Positions 1 to 8,710 of a stretch of DNA of 64,000 bases are shown here, piece after piece. The stretch's first letter is position 1; the number at the start of each line of letters is the position of its first letter. This DNA comes from Demequina salsinemoris (GTDB lineage: Bacteria; Actinomycetota; Actinomycetes; Actinomycetales; Demequinaceae): NCBI RefSeq assembly GCF_000974805.1, contig NZ_BBQZ01000002.1, forward strand, positions 186,001-250,000, read 5' to 3'. The notes under the pieces are model-generated. The model worked only from the letters and a program-made list of their open reading frames with translations, was not told where the DNA came from and ran no database searches. The translations under genes were made by a program, and so were the position numbers.

Positions 1-315
1 GTCCATCGTCGCCTGGGCCTCGGCGATCGCGGCGAGGGTACCGATCGCGTTGTCCGAGTCGAGGCCCTGGTCCTCACCGAGCATGGCGGCGGCGCCCATG
101 TAGGCCTGCCAGCCGTTGATCTCGGGGTTGAAGACGCGCATGTCCGACACGTTGTCGCGCGCGCCCTGAATGAGGCTGGCCAGGTGCTGCGCGTCCTGCT
201 GCTGCTGGGACGACACGATTCCCGTGACGGCGACGACGAGCATGAGCGCGCCGAGCGTGGCGAGCGCGATGGTGATGCGTGCGCCGACCTTCAGTCGCGA
301 TACGAGACCGATCAT
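1..315 (-). CDS. Methyl-accepting chemotaxis protein, N-terminal part (cut by window edge)
   Basis: Only the first 105 codons are in the window. The start at 315 has a GAGGAG ribosome site about 8 bases upstream. The product opens with a short basic stretch (LVSRLKVGARI), then a hydrophobic helix at about residues 13-33, then a hydrophilic region with a QQQQDAQ segment. This is the inner-membrane plus periplasmic-sensor start of an MCP with a four-helix-bundle type sensor. The HAMP and signalling domains would lie beyond the window. A chemoreceptor implies a motile relative. The family call rests on the N-terminus only, so a histidine kinase with the same sensor remains possible. Confidence 0.6.
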   Translation of the reverse strand, partial: MIGLVSRLKVGARITIALATLGALMLVVAVTGIVSSQQQQDAQHLASLIQGARDNVSDMRVFNPEINGWQAYMGAAAMLGEDQGLDSDNAIGTLAAIAEAQATMD

Positions 316-421
316 GGCGGAGTTCTCCTCGGAGGTTGGATGGCGCCACTGCGTCGGGGCGTAGCGCTCACCCACTCAGTCGGCCGAGGAGTGGGGGATG
401 TGAGCGATAGCGGTGCGGACG

Positions 422-703
422 CTACCAATCGTGAGACTTGTCGCGGCGGGCCACCTCGTCGGTGCCGAGCGCGCCGACGAGCGCCGCGGTCTCGATGTTG
501 CGCAGGAAATGTCGCGCTCCCTGGAGCGCCCTCAGCAGGCCGACGGCGAGCAGCCCGAGGCCGAGGACGACGCCGATCGTCACCATGTCGGGCCAGAACA
601 GCATCGAGACGATGGCGATGGCCGCGTACGTGACCGGGCCTGCGACGAAGGCGATCAGCAGGCCGGAGACGATCTCATCCGTGCCGCGTGTGAGCCTGAG
701 CAT
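422..703 (-). CDS. Small membrane protein, unknown function
   Basis: A 93-residue protein with two hydrophobic segments (about residues 12-35 and 38-60) and a charged C-terminus ending in KSHDW. A GAGGAG ribosome site sits about 7 bases before the ATG, which supports a real gene. It is on the same strand as the downstream chemoreceptor, 106 bases away, so the two could share a transcript. I do not recognise the family. Confidence 0.6.
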   Translation of the reverse strand: MLRLTRGTDEIVSGLLIAFVAGPVTYAAIAIVSMLFWPDMVTIGVVLGLGLLAVGLLRALQGARHFLRNIETAALVGALGTDEVARRDKSHDW

Positions 704-805
704 CTTCCACTCCTCTTCGAGTAGTCGACAGTCCTGGGGTGGACTACTCCGATGCTAGCGAAACTCACCGCGTTTATCACGGTTTGGTAACGGCCGCGGG
801 CGTCC

Positions 806-2476
806 TCACGCCTCGCGCGCGAACACCTCGACGCCGTCGACGAAGGTGTGGTCGACCTTGGTCAGGCCTATCTCCTCGGTCGGGGCGGCGAGCAGGTCGC
901 GGTCGAGCACCACGAGGTCGGCGGCCGCGCCGATCCGGATCGCGCCCGAGGAGCCCTCGAGCCGGTTGAGCCACGTCGAGCCCGCGGTGTACGCGCGCAG
1001 CATCGGAATGAGCGGGATCCCCTGGTCCTTGCCGAGCGGCTCGGTGTCGGACGATGCGCCCGTCTCCTTGCGGTTGACGGCCACGTGGATCGCCTCGAGC
1101 GGGTTGGGCGTCGAGACGGGCCAGTCGGAGCCTCCCGCGAACGGCGCGCCCGCGCGCAGCAGCTCGCCGAACGGGTACATGCGCTCCGCCCGCTCCTCGC
1201 CGACGTACGGCATGGTGAGGGCATCGGTCTGCGGGTCGTGCGCGGCCCACAGCGCCTGAATGTTCGCGGTGACGCCGAGCTCGCCGAAGCGCGGGATCTC
1301 GGCCTCGTCGATGAACTGCAGATGGACGATGTGGTGGCGCAGGTCGCGGTCGCCGTTCGCCTCGCGCGCGGCCTGGTAGGCGTCCAGGGAGTCGCGCACG
1401 GCGCGATCGCCGAGGGCGTGGATGTGGACCTGGAAGCCGGCGGCGTCGAGCGCGACCGTCACCCGGGTGAGCAGCTCGGGGGAGAGGAACGGGATGCCTC
1501 GGTTGCCGGTCGGGTTCCCCTCGCCGTCGAGGTACGGCTCGAGCATCGAGGCCGTGTACGTCTCCGCGACGCCGTCGACCATGACCTTGACCGAGTGGAT
1601 CCCGTACCGGGTGCCCGCAGCGTTGGCCTCGTCCCGGATCGCGACCAGGCGCGCGACCTCGTCCGCGACGCCCTCGGCCTGGACGTTGGGGTCCCACCAC
1701 AGCGACGCCCTCACCTTGGCGGTGAGGGAGCCCGACGCGTCGGCGCGCACGTACGCGAGGTGGGGCTCGGGCTCGACGTCGTAGGGCTTGAGGAAGACGT
1801 CCTGCCACCCGACGAGGCCGAGCGACGCGAGGTACTCGGCGGCGGTCGCGAGTCCGGCGTCGTACTGCGCGGGCGTGTACGCGGGCATGACCGCCTCGAC
1901 CAGCTTCATCGCGTGCTCGTGCAGCATCCCGGTGGGCTCGCCGTCGGGGTCGCGCTCGATGCGGCCGCCGGTCGGGTCAGGGGTGCTGGCGTCGACCCCG
2001 GCGAGGCGCAGCGCGTCGGTGCTCACCCATGCGGAGTGGTGGTCCCTGTTGGGCAGGAACGCGGGGCGCGCGCCGACGATCTCGTCGAGGGACTCGCGCC
2101 GCGCGAGCCCGTTCGGGAAGGACTCCATCGACCAGCCGCCACCGACGAGCCAGCCGTCGGGGTGAGCGGCGTGGTAGTCGGCGATGACCGTGTAGCACTC
2201 CTCCGCGGTGTCCTCGCCGGTGAGGTCGCACGCGTTGCGCTCGCGGCCGCCCTGGAAGGCGTGGATGTGCGCGTCCACGAAGCCAGGCATGAGGGTGCGA
2301 CCTGCGAGGTCGATCACCCGGTCCGCATCGTCCAGGAAGGCGGCGACCTCATCGTCCCCGATCGCGACGATCACGCCGTCCTTGACGGCGACCGAGGCCG
2401 CGTAGGGCGCCTCGACGTCGCCGTCGAGAACGTCCTCGGTGAGGATCGAGCCGTTGCGGAAGATCGTTGTGGTCAC
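806..2476 (-). CDS. Amidohydrolase family protein (YtcJ-like)
   Basis: A 556-residue metal-dependent hydrolase of the amidohydrolase superfamily, amidohydrolase_3/YtcJ branch. The first metal-binding HxH is H70/H72 in FVDAHIH. Later conserved pieces are HIHALGDRAVRDSLDAY and GGSDWPVSTPNPLEAI, which hold the barrel histidines and the catalytic aspartate region. The length of 540-560 is normal for this branch. No signal peptide is seen, so it should be cytoplasmic. The family cleaves C-N bonds in varied amides or cyclic imides; the substrate cannot be read from the sequence. It stands alone, with 146 bases to the next gene, upstream of a catabolic district. Confidence 0.85.
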   Translation of the reverse strand: MTTTIFRNGSILTEDVLDGDVEAPYAASVAVKDGVIVAIGDDEVAAFLDDADRVIDLAGRTLMPGFVDAHIHAFQGGRERNACDLTGEDTAEECYTVIADYHAAHPDGWLVGGGWSMESFPNGLARRESLDEIVGARPAFLPNRDHHSAWVSTDALRLAGVDASTPDPTGGRIERDPDGEPTGMLHEHAMKLVEAVMPAYTPAQYDAGLATAAEYLASLGLVGWQDVFLKPYDVEPEPHLAYVRADASGSLTAKVRASLWWDPNVQAEGVADEVARLVAIRDEANAAGTRYGIHSVKVMVDGVAETYTASMLEPYLDGEGNPTGNRGIPFLSPELLTRVTVALDAAGFQVHIHALGDRAVRDSLDAYQAAREANGDRDLRHHIVHLQFIDEAEIPRFGELGVTANIQALWAAHDPQTDALTMPYVGEERAERMYPFGELLRAGAPFAGGSDWPVSTPNPLEAIHVAVNRKETGASSDTEPLGKDQGIPLIPMLRAYTAGSTWLNRLEGSSGAIRIGAAADLVVLDRDLLAAPTEEIGLTKVDHTFVDGVEVFAREA

Positions 2477-2622
2477 AGGCGCTCCCTGTCGTGTCGTGGG
2501 GGGACACGATCAACGTAGGGGATCGCGTGTTTCCGTCGCGTGTCGGCGAGTTCGCCCTGGAATCAGCGGCGATCAGTCTCGATCGACGAGGATGTCGGCA
2601 GCGCGTGGCCCTCAAGGCCGCG

Positions 2623-3807
2623 TCAGTCGGCGCGCAGGGACTCCAGCCAGCGGCCCAGGCGCTCGATCCCCTCGACGATGTCCTCGCGCGATGCCGCATA
2701 CGACAGCCGCACGTGCGTGTCGCCGTGGGTCGGTCCGAAGTCGAGCCCGGGGGTCAGAGACACGTGCGCCTCGGCGAGCGCCCGCGCGCAGAAGGTCGCG
2801 GAGTCGAGACCGGTCGAGGAGATGTCAGGGAATGCGTAGAACGCGCCGTTGGGCTCGGAGTCCACGGGAATGCCGATGCGCTCGAGGCCCTCGAGCATGA
2901 GCGCGCGGCGCTCGAGCAGGTCGAGACGGCGCTTCTCGGCCTCGGCGAGCACCTCGGGCTCGAAGCACGCGAGCGCGGCGTGCTGCGCGGGCACCTGCGG
3001 GCCCAGGAAGAAGTCGACGGCGAGCGCCTCCATGGACTCGAGCAGGGCCTCGGGGACGATGCACCAGCCCAGCCGCCAGCCGGTCATCCCGAAGTACTTG
3101 GAGAAGCTGCTCACGACGATCGCGTCGGGGTCGTGCACGAGCGCGGTCTCGGGGGCCGTGCCGTCGGGGCGCGGATCGGCGCCGTCGAGGTAGATCTCGT
3201 CGACGATGCGCCACGCGCCGCGCTCCTTCGCGATGTCGCAGATCGCGGCGAGCTCACCGGAGGGCAGCGAGGTGCCGGTCGGATTCGACGGCGACGCGAT
3301 CATGACCGCCCGGGTGCCGTCCGTCCAGTGCTCGCGCACCATGTCGGCGGTCAGCTGGTAGCGCGACTCGGGCGTGGTGGGCACGGCGATGAGGTTGCCG
3401 CCGAAGGCGAGCACGAGCTCGCGGTTCGGCAGGTACGTGGGGTCGGCGAGCATGACGTCGGAGCCGGGGTCCACCGTGGCCGCGGCGATGAGCAGCAGCG
3501 CGGAGGATGCTCCCGACGTGATGATGATGCGGCGGGGGTCCACGTCGACGCCGTGGCGGTCCCGGTAGAACTGCGCGATCCTGGCGCGCAGCGCGCGCGA
3601 GCCGGTCGGCACGCCGTAGGGCAGGGGGCGGCCGTCCATCGTGTCGATCATCGCCTTGAGGACGGGCTCGGACGCGCCGAAGTCGGGCTCGCCGATGTTG
3701 AAGCGGACGACGTGGTGGCCCGCCTGCTCGAGCTCGTCCGCCGCGGCGATGAGCTCCATCGCGTGGAACGGCTCGACGTTCTGGGCGCGCTGGGAGATGC
3801 GCATCAT
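2623..3807 (-). CDS. PLP-dependent aminotransferase, class I/II
   Basis: A 394-residue fold-type I aminotransferase. The Schiff-base lysine is K237 in SSFSKYFGMTGWRLGW. The SPSNPTG motif (about 172-178) and VDEIY (202-206) contact the cofactor. The start at 3807 is an ATGATG whose first ATGA overlaps the stop of the PanE-like gene, so the two are translationally coupled. The motif spacing resembles aspartate or aromatic aminotransferases, but the substrate is not evident. Pairing with a ketopantoate-reductase-like enzyme and a divergent Lrp-type regulator suggests amino acid or 2-oxo acid metabolism. Confidence 0.88.
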   Translation of the reverse strand: MMRISQRAQNVEPFHAMELIAAADELEQAGHHVVRFNIGEPDFGASEPVLKAMIDTMDGRPLPYGVPTGSRALRARIAQFYRDRHGVDVDPRRIIITSGASSALLLIAAATVDPGSDVMLADPTYLPNRELVLAFGGNLIAVPTTPESRYQLTADMVREHWTDGTRAVMIASPSNPTGTSLPSGELAAICDIAKERGAWRIVDEIYLDGADPRPDGTAPETALVHDPDAIVVSSFSKYFGMTGWRLGWCIVPEALLESMEALAVDFFLGPQVPAQHAALACFEPEVLAEAEKRRLDLLERRALMLEGLERIGIPVDSEPNGAFYAFPDISSTGLDSATFCARALAEAHVSLTPGLDFGPTHGDTHVRLSYAASREDIVEGIERLGRWLESLRAD

Positions 3808-4703
3808 GCCTCCTCGGGGCGGAGCGCTCCGAGGAGCGCCAGGATGACGGTGTTCACGGGAACGTCGACGCCGTGCTTGGCGGCGACGCGGACGACGGCG
3901 CCGGTGAGCGCGTCGTGCTCGATCGGGCGGCCCGCCATCACGTCCTCGCGCATCGACGACGTGTTGTTGGCGGGCGCTGCGGCCTGAAGCCACGCGACCA
4001 CCGCGTCGGCCTGCTCGGGCGAGACGTCGGCGCCCTCGGCGCGCGCGACCGCGGCGACCTCGCGCGTGATCTGCCTCGCGACGTCGGCGATCGCGGGATC
4101 GAGCAGCACGGGCGCGCGGCGGCGGGTGAGCGCAGTCAGGCTGTTGCCTGCGCAGTTGATCATCATCTTGGTCCACAGGACCTCGAGGAAGTCCTCGGCG
4201 GCGTTCGTGCGCATGCCGCCCGCGGTGAGGATCTCGGCGAGTGCCGCGCCCGAGCCCGCTGCGGGAAGGGCGATGTCGTGCTCGCCCACGCGCCGCATCG
4301 TCGCTGTGCCTGGGGCGGTCCTCTCGACGTTGAGATACACGATCGCTGGAATCGCCTCGGCATCGCCGATGTGCGGCGCGACGCGGGCGACCTGCTCCAC
4401 TCCGTTCTGGGCCACGAGGATGGTCGCGCCGGCATCGGCGCCCGCGCGGAGCCAGTCGGCTACCGCATCGGTCGCGTAGGCCTTGACTGCGATCACCATG
4501 ACGTCGATGTCGCCCAGCTCCGCGGGCGCGTCGACGTGGGTCGCTGACCAGGTCTGCGCGGCACCGTCCTCGACGATCGTGATGCTCTCGACCGGGGTGC
4601 GGCCGCCGCACAGGAGGATCGCGCTGCCCGCCCGCGCGAAGGCCGAGCCGATCGCGAGGCCGATAGCCCCGGCTCCCACGATGGCGACTGACGGTGCGGG
4701 CAC
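3804..4703 (-). CDS. Ketopantoate reductase family protein (PanE/ApbA-like)
   Basis: A 299-residue NAD(P)-dependent reductase. The Rossmann motif GAGAIGLAIGSAFARAG is at residues 9-25. The central part has the NGVEQ segment typical of PanE, and a helical C-terminal domain follows. True PanE makes pantoate in coenzyme A synthesis, and panB lies elsewhere in this window (about 52 kb). The direct coupling to an aminotransferase suggests instead that this copy reduces another 2-oxo acid. The gene is divergent from the Lrp/AsnC regulator, with about 110 bases between their starts. Confidence 0.8.
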   Translation of the reverse strand: MPAPSVAIVGAGAIGLAIGSAFARAGSAILLCGGRTPVESITIVEDGAAQTWSATHVDAPAELGDIDVMVIAVKAYATDAVADWLRAGADAGATILVAQNGVEQVARVAPHIGDAEAIPAIVYLNVERTAPGTATMRRVGEHDIALPAAGSGAALAEILTAGGMRTNAAEDFLEVLWTKMMINCAGNSLTALTRRRAPVLLDPAIADVARQITREVAAVARAEGADVSPEQADAVVAWLQAAAPANNTSSMREDVMAGRPIEHDALTGAVVRVAAKHGVDVPVNTVILALLGALRPEEA

Positions 4704-4814
4704 TGCGGACCTCCGAACTCGGCTGGGGACTCACCAGAGAACCTACTCGCGATCCGCTGAAATGTGCTTCCAAGTTCTGTGCGGTGATCGGCGTCAGATG
4801 AGAGAATTTGCCCT

Positions 4815-5267
4815 ATGGATGCCATCGACAGGGAAATTCTTGCCACGCTGCAGAACGAGGGGCGTATCAGCGCCACAGAGCTCGCTCAGCGTGTCGGTCT
4901 GAGCCTCTCGCCGTGCCATCGCCGGCTCAAGGCGCTCGAGGACGCGGGCGTGATCCGTCGCTACCGTGCCGAGCTGGACCCTCAGCGCGTCGACCTGACC
5001 TTCTCGACGCTGGTCTCCGTGACGCTGCAGAGCGTGGTGCCCGGCGACTTCCTCGAGTTCGAGCAGCGGCTGACGGACTTGCCCGAGGTGGTGCAGGCGC
5101 AGCGGCTGTTCGGCAACCCGGACTACATGCTCCACGTCGTGTGCAGGGACCTGCAGGCGTTCCAGGAGCTCACCGACACCAGGCTGTCGGCGCTGCCCGG
5201 TGTGCAGCGGCTCGACTCGACCCTCGTGATGAAGGACGTGGTCCCGTATCGGGGCCTGCCGGTGTAG
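4815..5267 (+). CDS. Lrp/AsnC family transcriptional regulator
   Basis: A 150-residue protein with an N-terminal winged helix-turn-helix (about residues 1-60: DREILATLQNEGRIS, then LAQRVGLSLSPCHRRLKALE) and a C-terminal RAM/AsnC ligand-binding domain. Length is normal. It is divergent from the PanE-aminotransferase pair, the usual arrangement for a local regulator sensing an amino acid or 2-oxo acid. That target assignment is inference. No clear palindromic site was picked out in the shared promoter. Confidence 0.92.
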   Translation: MDAIDREILATLQNEGRISATELAQRVGLSLSPCHRRLKALEDAGVIRRYRAELDPQRVDLTFSTLVSVTLQSVVPGDFLEFEQRLTDLPEVVQAQRLFGNPDYMLHVVCRDLQAFQELTDTRLSALPGVQRLDSTLVMKDVVPYRGLPV

Positions 5268-5432
5268 CGGCGCAGGGCGGGTGAGTCCAGTCGCGCTGGG
5301 CGTCGAGTCTCGAGGCGAGGTCGCCGCCCGCTGACCGGGCGGACGGCGACCTCGGCGCGCCGGCAGGAGTGGCCGGCGCGGAACCCGGCGGCCATGGGGA
5401 GGAGAGGATCTCGGCCGTCGGGACGGGTGCGG

Positions 5433-6290
5433 TCAGCGGAAGCGCGTCGTGATCGTCCCGACCGACTCGATCGCGCTCGTGAGCGTCTCTCCGGGCCGAA
5501 GGAAGCGCGGCGGCGTCCTCCTGTTGCCGATGCCGGCAGGCGTGCCCGAGAAGATGAGGTCGCCGGGCATGAGCGTGACGACGGCGGACAGCCGCGCCAT
5601 CAGCTCGGGGATGTCGTAGATCATCCGCGCCGTCCTGCTGTCCTGCATCGTCTCCCCGTCGATCGCGCACGAGATCGCGAGATCCGTCGGGTCGGGCACC
5701 TCGTCGAGCGTGACGATCCACGGCCCGGTGGGGGAGAAGCCCGGATGCGACTTCGCGAGGGAGAACTGCGGCTTGCTGCCCTCGAGCTGGGCGACCCGCT
5801 CGGACAGGTCCTGGCCGACCATGAGGCCCGCGACGTGGTCCCACGCCTCGTCGCGGTCGATCGCGTGGCCGCCCAGGCCGATCACGACGACGAGCTCGAC
5901 CTCCCAGTCGACGTGGCCCTCGGGCAGATCGACCGTCGCGTCGGGGCCCGTGAGGCTCGACGCGAACTTCGTGAACGTCACGGGCATGCTGTCGGGCGGG
6001 TAGCCGGCCTCGTCCGCGTGCTCGCGATAGTTCACGCCGATCGCGAAGATCTGCGCGGGTCGGGGGACCGGCGGGCCCAGGCGTGCGGGATCCACCGGTG
6101 CTGCCGCATCGTCCCCAGCCGCCGCATCGTCCTGGCCGAGCGTCTCCGCCCAGGCGACGAAGGCCTCCCAGTCGGCGAAGGCCGACATCGGGTCGGGGCC
6201 GAAGCGTCCGTCGGACGCGGCGGCGACGTCGACCGCCGCCCCGTCCCCCGTGATGAGGGCGAGGCGACCGTCGAGGTTGGCGACTCTCAC
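5433..6290 (-). CDS. Fumarylacetoacetate hydrolase family protein (second copy)
   Basis: A 285-residue protein with the FAH fold in its C-terminal two thirds. The metal-binding E-x-E lies in WEVELVVVIG, and the late motif MPGDLIFSGTPAGIGNRRTPPRFL is diagnostic. The start is taken as GTG at 6290, which overlaps the stop of the upstream FAH gene (GTGA). The reading frame extends further but has no start as well placed. Family members cleave or isomerise beta-diketo or oxo acids in aromatic and sugar-acid breakdown. It is the third gene of an SDR-FAH-FAH operon. Confidence 0.85.
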   Translation of the reverse strand: MRVANLDGRLALITGDGAAVDVAAASDGRFGPDPMSAFADWEAFVAWAETLGQDDAAAGDDAAAPVDPARLGPPVPRPAQIFAIGVNYREHADEAGYPPDSMPVTFTKFASSLTGPDATVDLPEGHVDWEVELVVVIGLGGHAIDRDEAWDHVAGLMVGQDLSERVAQLEGSKPQFSLAKSHPGFSPTGPWIVTLDEVPDPTDLAISCAIDGETMQDSRTARMIYDIPELMARLSAVVTLMPGDLIFSGTPAGIGNRRTPPRFLRPGETLTSAIESVGTITTRFR

Positions 6291-7162
6291 CAGTCGACCC
6301 TCTGCGGCGCCGGCTCGCCGTGCGCCTCCTCCCAGGAGACGACCTTGTTGCGCAGCGTGCCGATGCCCTCGATCTGAGCCTCGACGACGTCGCCGGGCTG
6401 GAGATAGAAGTCGAAGGGGTTGGGCTGCACCGCCGCGACGCCCGAGATGGTGCCCGTGGTGATGAGGTCGCCCGCGGAGTAGATCTGGGGAGAGTGGTAC
6501 GCGACCAGGTGCGGCCACAAGATGCGGGTCTTGTTGGTGTTGCCCTGCTGGCGGACCTCGCCGTTGACGCGCAGCTCCATGGCGAGGTTGTGCATGTCGG
6601 GGATCTCGTCCTTCGTGACGATCCACGGGCCGATGGGGCAGAACGTATCGATGCCCTTCGAGAAGGAGAACACTCCCGACTCCATCTCCTTGCGCTGGAT
6701 GTCGCGCGCCGTGATGTCGTTGAACACCGTGAAGCCCGCGATGTAGTCCTCGGCCTCCTCGGGGCCGAAGAACTTTCCCGACTTGCCGATGACGATCGCG
6801 AGCTCGAGCTCGTAGTCGAGCTCCTTGGTCAGCCCCTCGGGGTAGACGATGTCGTCGTCGGGGCCGATGATCGCGTCGAGGTTCTGGAAGAAGACGATGC
6901 CCTTGTGGACCGGGTGCGACCAGTCGACTGCGGTGAGCTCGTTGTGGTGATCGATGAAGTTGCCCGCGGTGTGGAAGAACTTCTTGGGGTGGATCGGTGC
7001 GCGCAGGCGCACGTCCTCGTAACGCAGGCGCTCGCCGGTCTCGCCGACCTTGCCCTCGCGTTCGAAGTACTCGCGCGTGGACGGGACGTCGAGCTCGATG
7101 ACGACGCCCTCCTCGAGCTCGAGGCGGCCGACGCGGCCCTCGTCGAAGGTGATGAGCTTCAT
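6287..7162 (-). CDS. Fumarylacetoacetate hydrolase family protein (first copy)
   Basis: A 291-residue FAH-fold protein. Metal ligands are in LDYELELAIVIG, and the catalytic-lid region is FFHTAGNFIDHHNE. The C-terminal motif is AGDLITTGTISGVAAVQPNPFDFYLQPGD, where an S-x-V replaces the usual GTPxG, so it belongs to a different subfamily from its neighbour. Two dissimilar FAH enzymes in one operon suggest two successive ring-opening or diketo-acid steps. It lies 31 bases after the SDR gene. The exact reaction is not determinable here. Confidence 0.85.
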   Translation of the reverse strand: MKLITFDEGRVGRLELEEGVVIELDVPSTREYFEREGKVGETGERLRYEDVRLRAPIHPKKFFHTAGNFIDHHNELTAVDWSHPVHKGIVFFQNLDAIIGPDDDIVYPEGLTKELDYELELAIVIGKSGKFFGPEEAEDYIAGFTVFNDITARDIQRKEMESGVFSFSKGIDTFCPIGPWIVTKDEIPDMHNLAMELRVNGEVRQQGNTNKTRILWPHLVAYHSPQIYSAGDLITTGTISGVAAVQPNPFDFYLQPGDVVEAQIEGIGTLRNKVVSWEEAHGEPAPQRVDW

Positions 7163-7193
7163 GGATGTCTCCTGTTCGATCCGGGGCGTGCGC

Positions 7194-7973
7194 CTACGCG
7201 CCGACCATGTTGAATCCGCCGTCGGCGAGCATGTAGCCGCCCGTGAGGTGCGCCGACTCGTCGGTCGCGAGCCACAGGCACGCGCCCGCGACGAACTCGG
7301 GCGGAGGGATGTGTCCCATCGGGGTCTGCGAGATGAGCACCTCGCGGCGGCCGCTCTTCCAGTCCTCGCGCTGCAGAAGACGCTCGGTCTCCATGAAGCC
7401 GGGGGCGAAGGTGTTCACGCGCACGGCGGGGGCGAACGCCTTCGCGTAGGACTTGGTGATGCCGAGGATCGCGTACTTGGCCGCGGCGTACTGGGGTGCG
7501 CGGGGCGAGCCCTTGACGACGACCGTCGAACCGACGTTGACGATCGCGCCGTGGCCCTGCTCGAGCATGCGGGCGCCGAACTCGTGGGTCATGAGCAGGG
7601 TGCCCTTGACGTCGACGTCGATCACCGCGTCGAGGGCCTCCTGGGTGAGCTCCTTCCACGACATCTGCTCGCTCGAGACGTCGCCCACGTTGTTGACGAG
7701 CACGTCGAGCGTCCCGAAGGCCTCCCACACCTCGTCGGCCATGCGCTTGATCTGGTCCCAACTGATGATGTCGGCCTGGACCAGGATGCCGTCGCTGCCG
7801 GCCTCGCGGACCCTGGCGAGCGTGTGCTCCGCGCCGGCCTTGGAGCTGCGGTAGTGGATGGCGACCTTGGCGCCCTCCTGGGCGGCGCGGACGGCGATCT
7901 CGGCGCCGAAGCCCGTGCCTGCGCCCGTCACGAGCACGGTCTTGCCCGCGAACCGGGGGAAGATGTCGGTCAT
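7194..7973 (-). CDS. SDR family NAD(P)-dependent oxidoreductase
   Basis: A 259-residue classical short-chain dehydrogenase. The cofactor motif TGAGTGFG is at about residues 17-24, NNVG at about 89-92, the catalytic serine in VNVGST and the YAAAK active site at about 159-163. It ends with a standard GGYMLADGG C-terminus. It is the first gene of the operon with two FAH-family proteins. Its promoter contains a perfect inverted repeat TTACAC-N6-GTGTAA. SDR plus FAH resembles non-phosphorylated sugar-acid or cyclic-acid catabolism. Confidence 0.9.
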   Translation of the reverse strand: MTDIFPRFAGKTVLVTGAGTGFGAEIAVRAAQEGAKVAIHYRSSKAGAEHTLARVREAGSDGILVQADIISWDQIKRMADEVWEAFGTLDVLVNNVGDVSSEQMSWKELTQEALDAVIDVDVKGTLLMTHEFGARMLEQGHGAIVNVGSTVVVKGSPRAPQYAAAKYAILGITKSYAKAFAPAVRVNTFAPGFMETERLLQREDWKSGRREVLISQTPMGHIPPPEFVAGACLWLATDESAHLTGGYMLADGGFNMVGA

Positions 7974-7985
7974 TGCTTCGTCTCC

Positions 7986-8003
7986 TTACACTTCATTGTG
8001 TAA
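7986..8003. promoter_or_regulatory. Operator-like inverted repeat TTACAC-N6-GTGTAA
   Basis: A perfect 6-bp inverted repeat with a 6-base spacer, 13 bases before the SDR start and about 84 bases before the divergent CMD-type gene. It is unusually AT-rich for this DNA. It is a likely repressor site; the nearby IclR gene is the nearest candidate regulator, but GntR or TetR proteins use similar sites. Confidence 0.55.
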
Positions 8004-8086
8004 AAGCAGGTTTCGGTGATTAAATCTATGGCGGTAGTCGGGGTGCGTCAACCGCAACCCGCCGCACGACCCGAACGGAGCAGTTC

Positions 8087-8641
8087 ATGGCGAGGATTCC
8101 CGCCCTGGCGCCCGGCGCGCTCGACGAGGCGCAGGCGTCGCTTTACGAGGCGATCGCCGGCGGGCCGCGCGCCGCGGGGCCCCAGCACTTCGCGCTCACG
8201 CGCTCCGACGGGTCCCTGCGCGGGCCCTTCAACGCGATGCTGCTCGCGCCGGATCTCGGGGCCGCGCTGCAAGCGGTCGGTTCCGCGCTGCGCTACCGCG
8301 GCGCGCTCCCGGATCGTGCGCGCGAGATCGCGATCCTGCTGGTCGCGGCTCGGTGGGGCAGCGGGTTCGAGCGCGAGGCGCACGAGGCGGTCGGCGCGGC
8401 GTGCGGGCTCGCGCCCGACGAGCTCGTGGCGCTGCGCGCCCAGGACGCGACCGTGTTCGAGGGGGTCGACGGCGTCGTCGCTCGCGTGGCGCTCGCGCTC
8501 CTCGACGGCGACCTGGACGATGCGGTCTGGGCGGAGGCCGACGCCTCGCTGGGGGCGGCGGTCGTCTTCGAGCTCACGACGCTCGTCGGGTACTACGCGA
8601 CGCTCGCGCTCCAGCTCCGCGTGTTCCGGGTCGAGGGCTGA
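8087..8641 (+). CDS. Carboxymuconolactone decarboxylase family protein
   Basis: A 184-residue all-helical AhpD/CMD-fold protein. The region GALPDRAREIAILLVAARWGSGFEREAHEAVG (about residues 66-98) is the signature, with EREAHE in place of a CxxC pair. The CxxC redox pair of AhpD is absent, so a decarboxylase, lactonase or structural role is more likely than peroxidase support. It is divergent from the SDR-FAH operon and just upstream of the IclR regulator, which fits a ring-cleavage pathway. The substrate is unknown. Confidence 0.8.
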   Translation: MARIPALAPGALDEAQASLYEAIAGGPRAAGPQHFALTRSDGSLRGPFNAMLLAPDLGAALQAVGSALRYRGALPDRAREIAILLVAARWGSGFEREAHEAVGAACGLAPDELVALRAQDATVFEGVDGVVARVALALLDGDLDDAVWAEADASLGAAVVFELTTLVGYYATLALQLRVFRVEG

Positions 8642-8710
8642 CGGCGTGCGCCCCATTGCTGGACCTCGGCAAGCGAGATAGCGTTTCGTTCTATGAAAGC
8701 AGGGGGTTCC

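Noticed and set aside
848-2518. Long plus-strand frame of 556 codons opposite the amidohydrolase
   Set aside because: It mirrors the real gene on the other strand, is extremely Arg/Val/Gly-rich and shows no domain; a codon-bias shadow.
3807-4773. Upstream extension of the aminotransferase frame to 716 codons
   Set aside because: The extra part overlaps the PanE-like gene in another frame and is Arg-rich without a domain.
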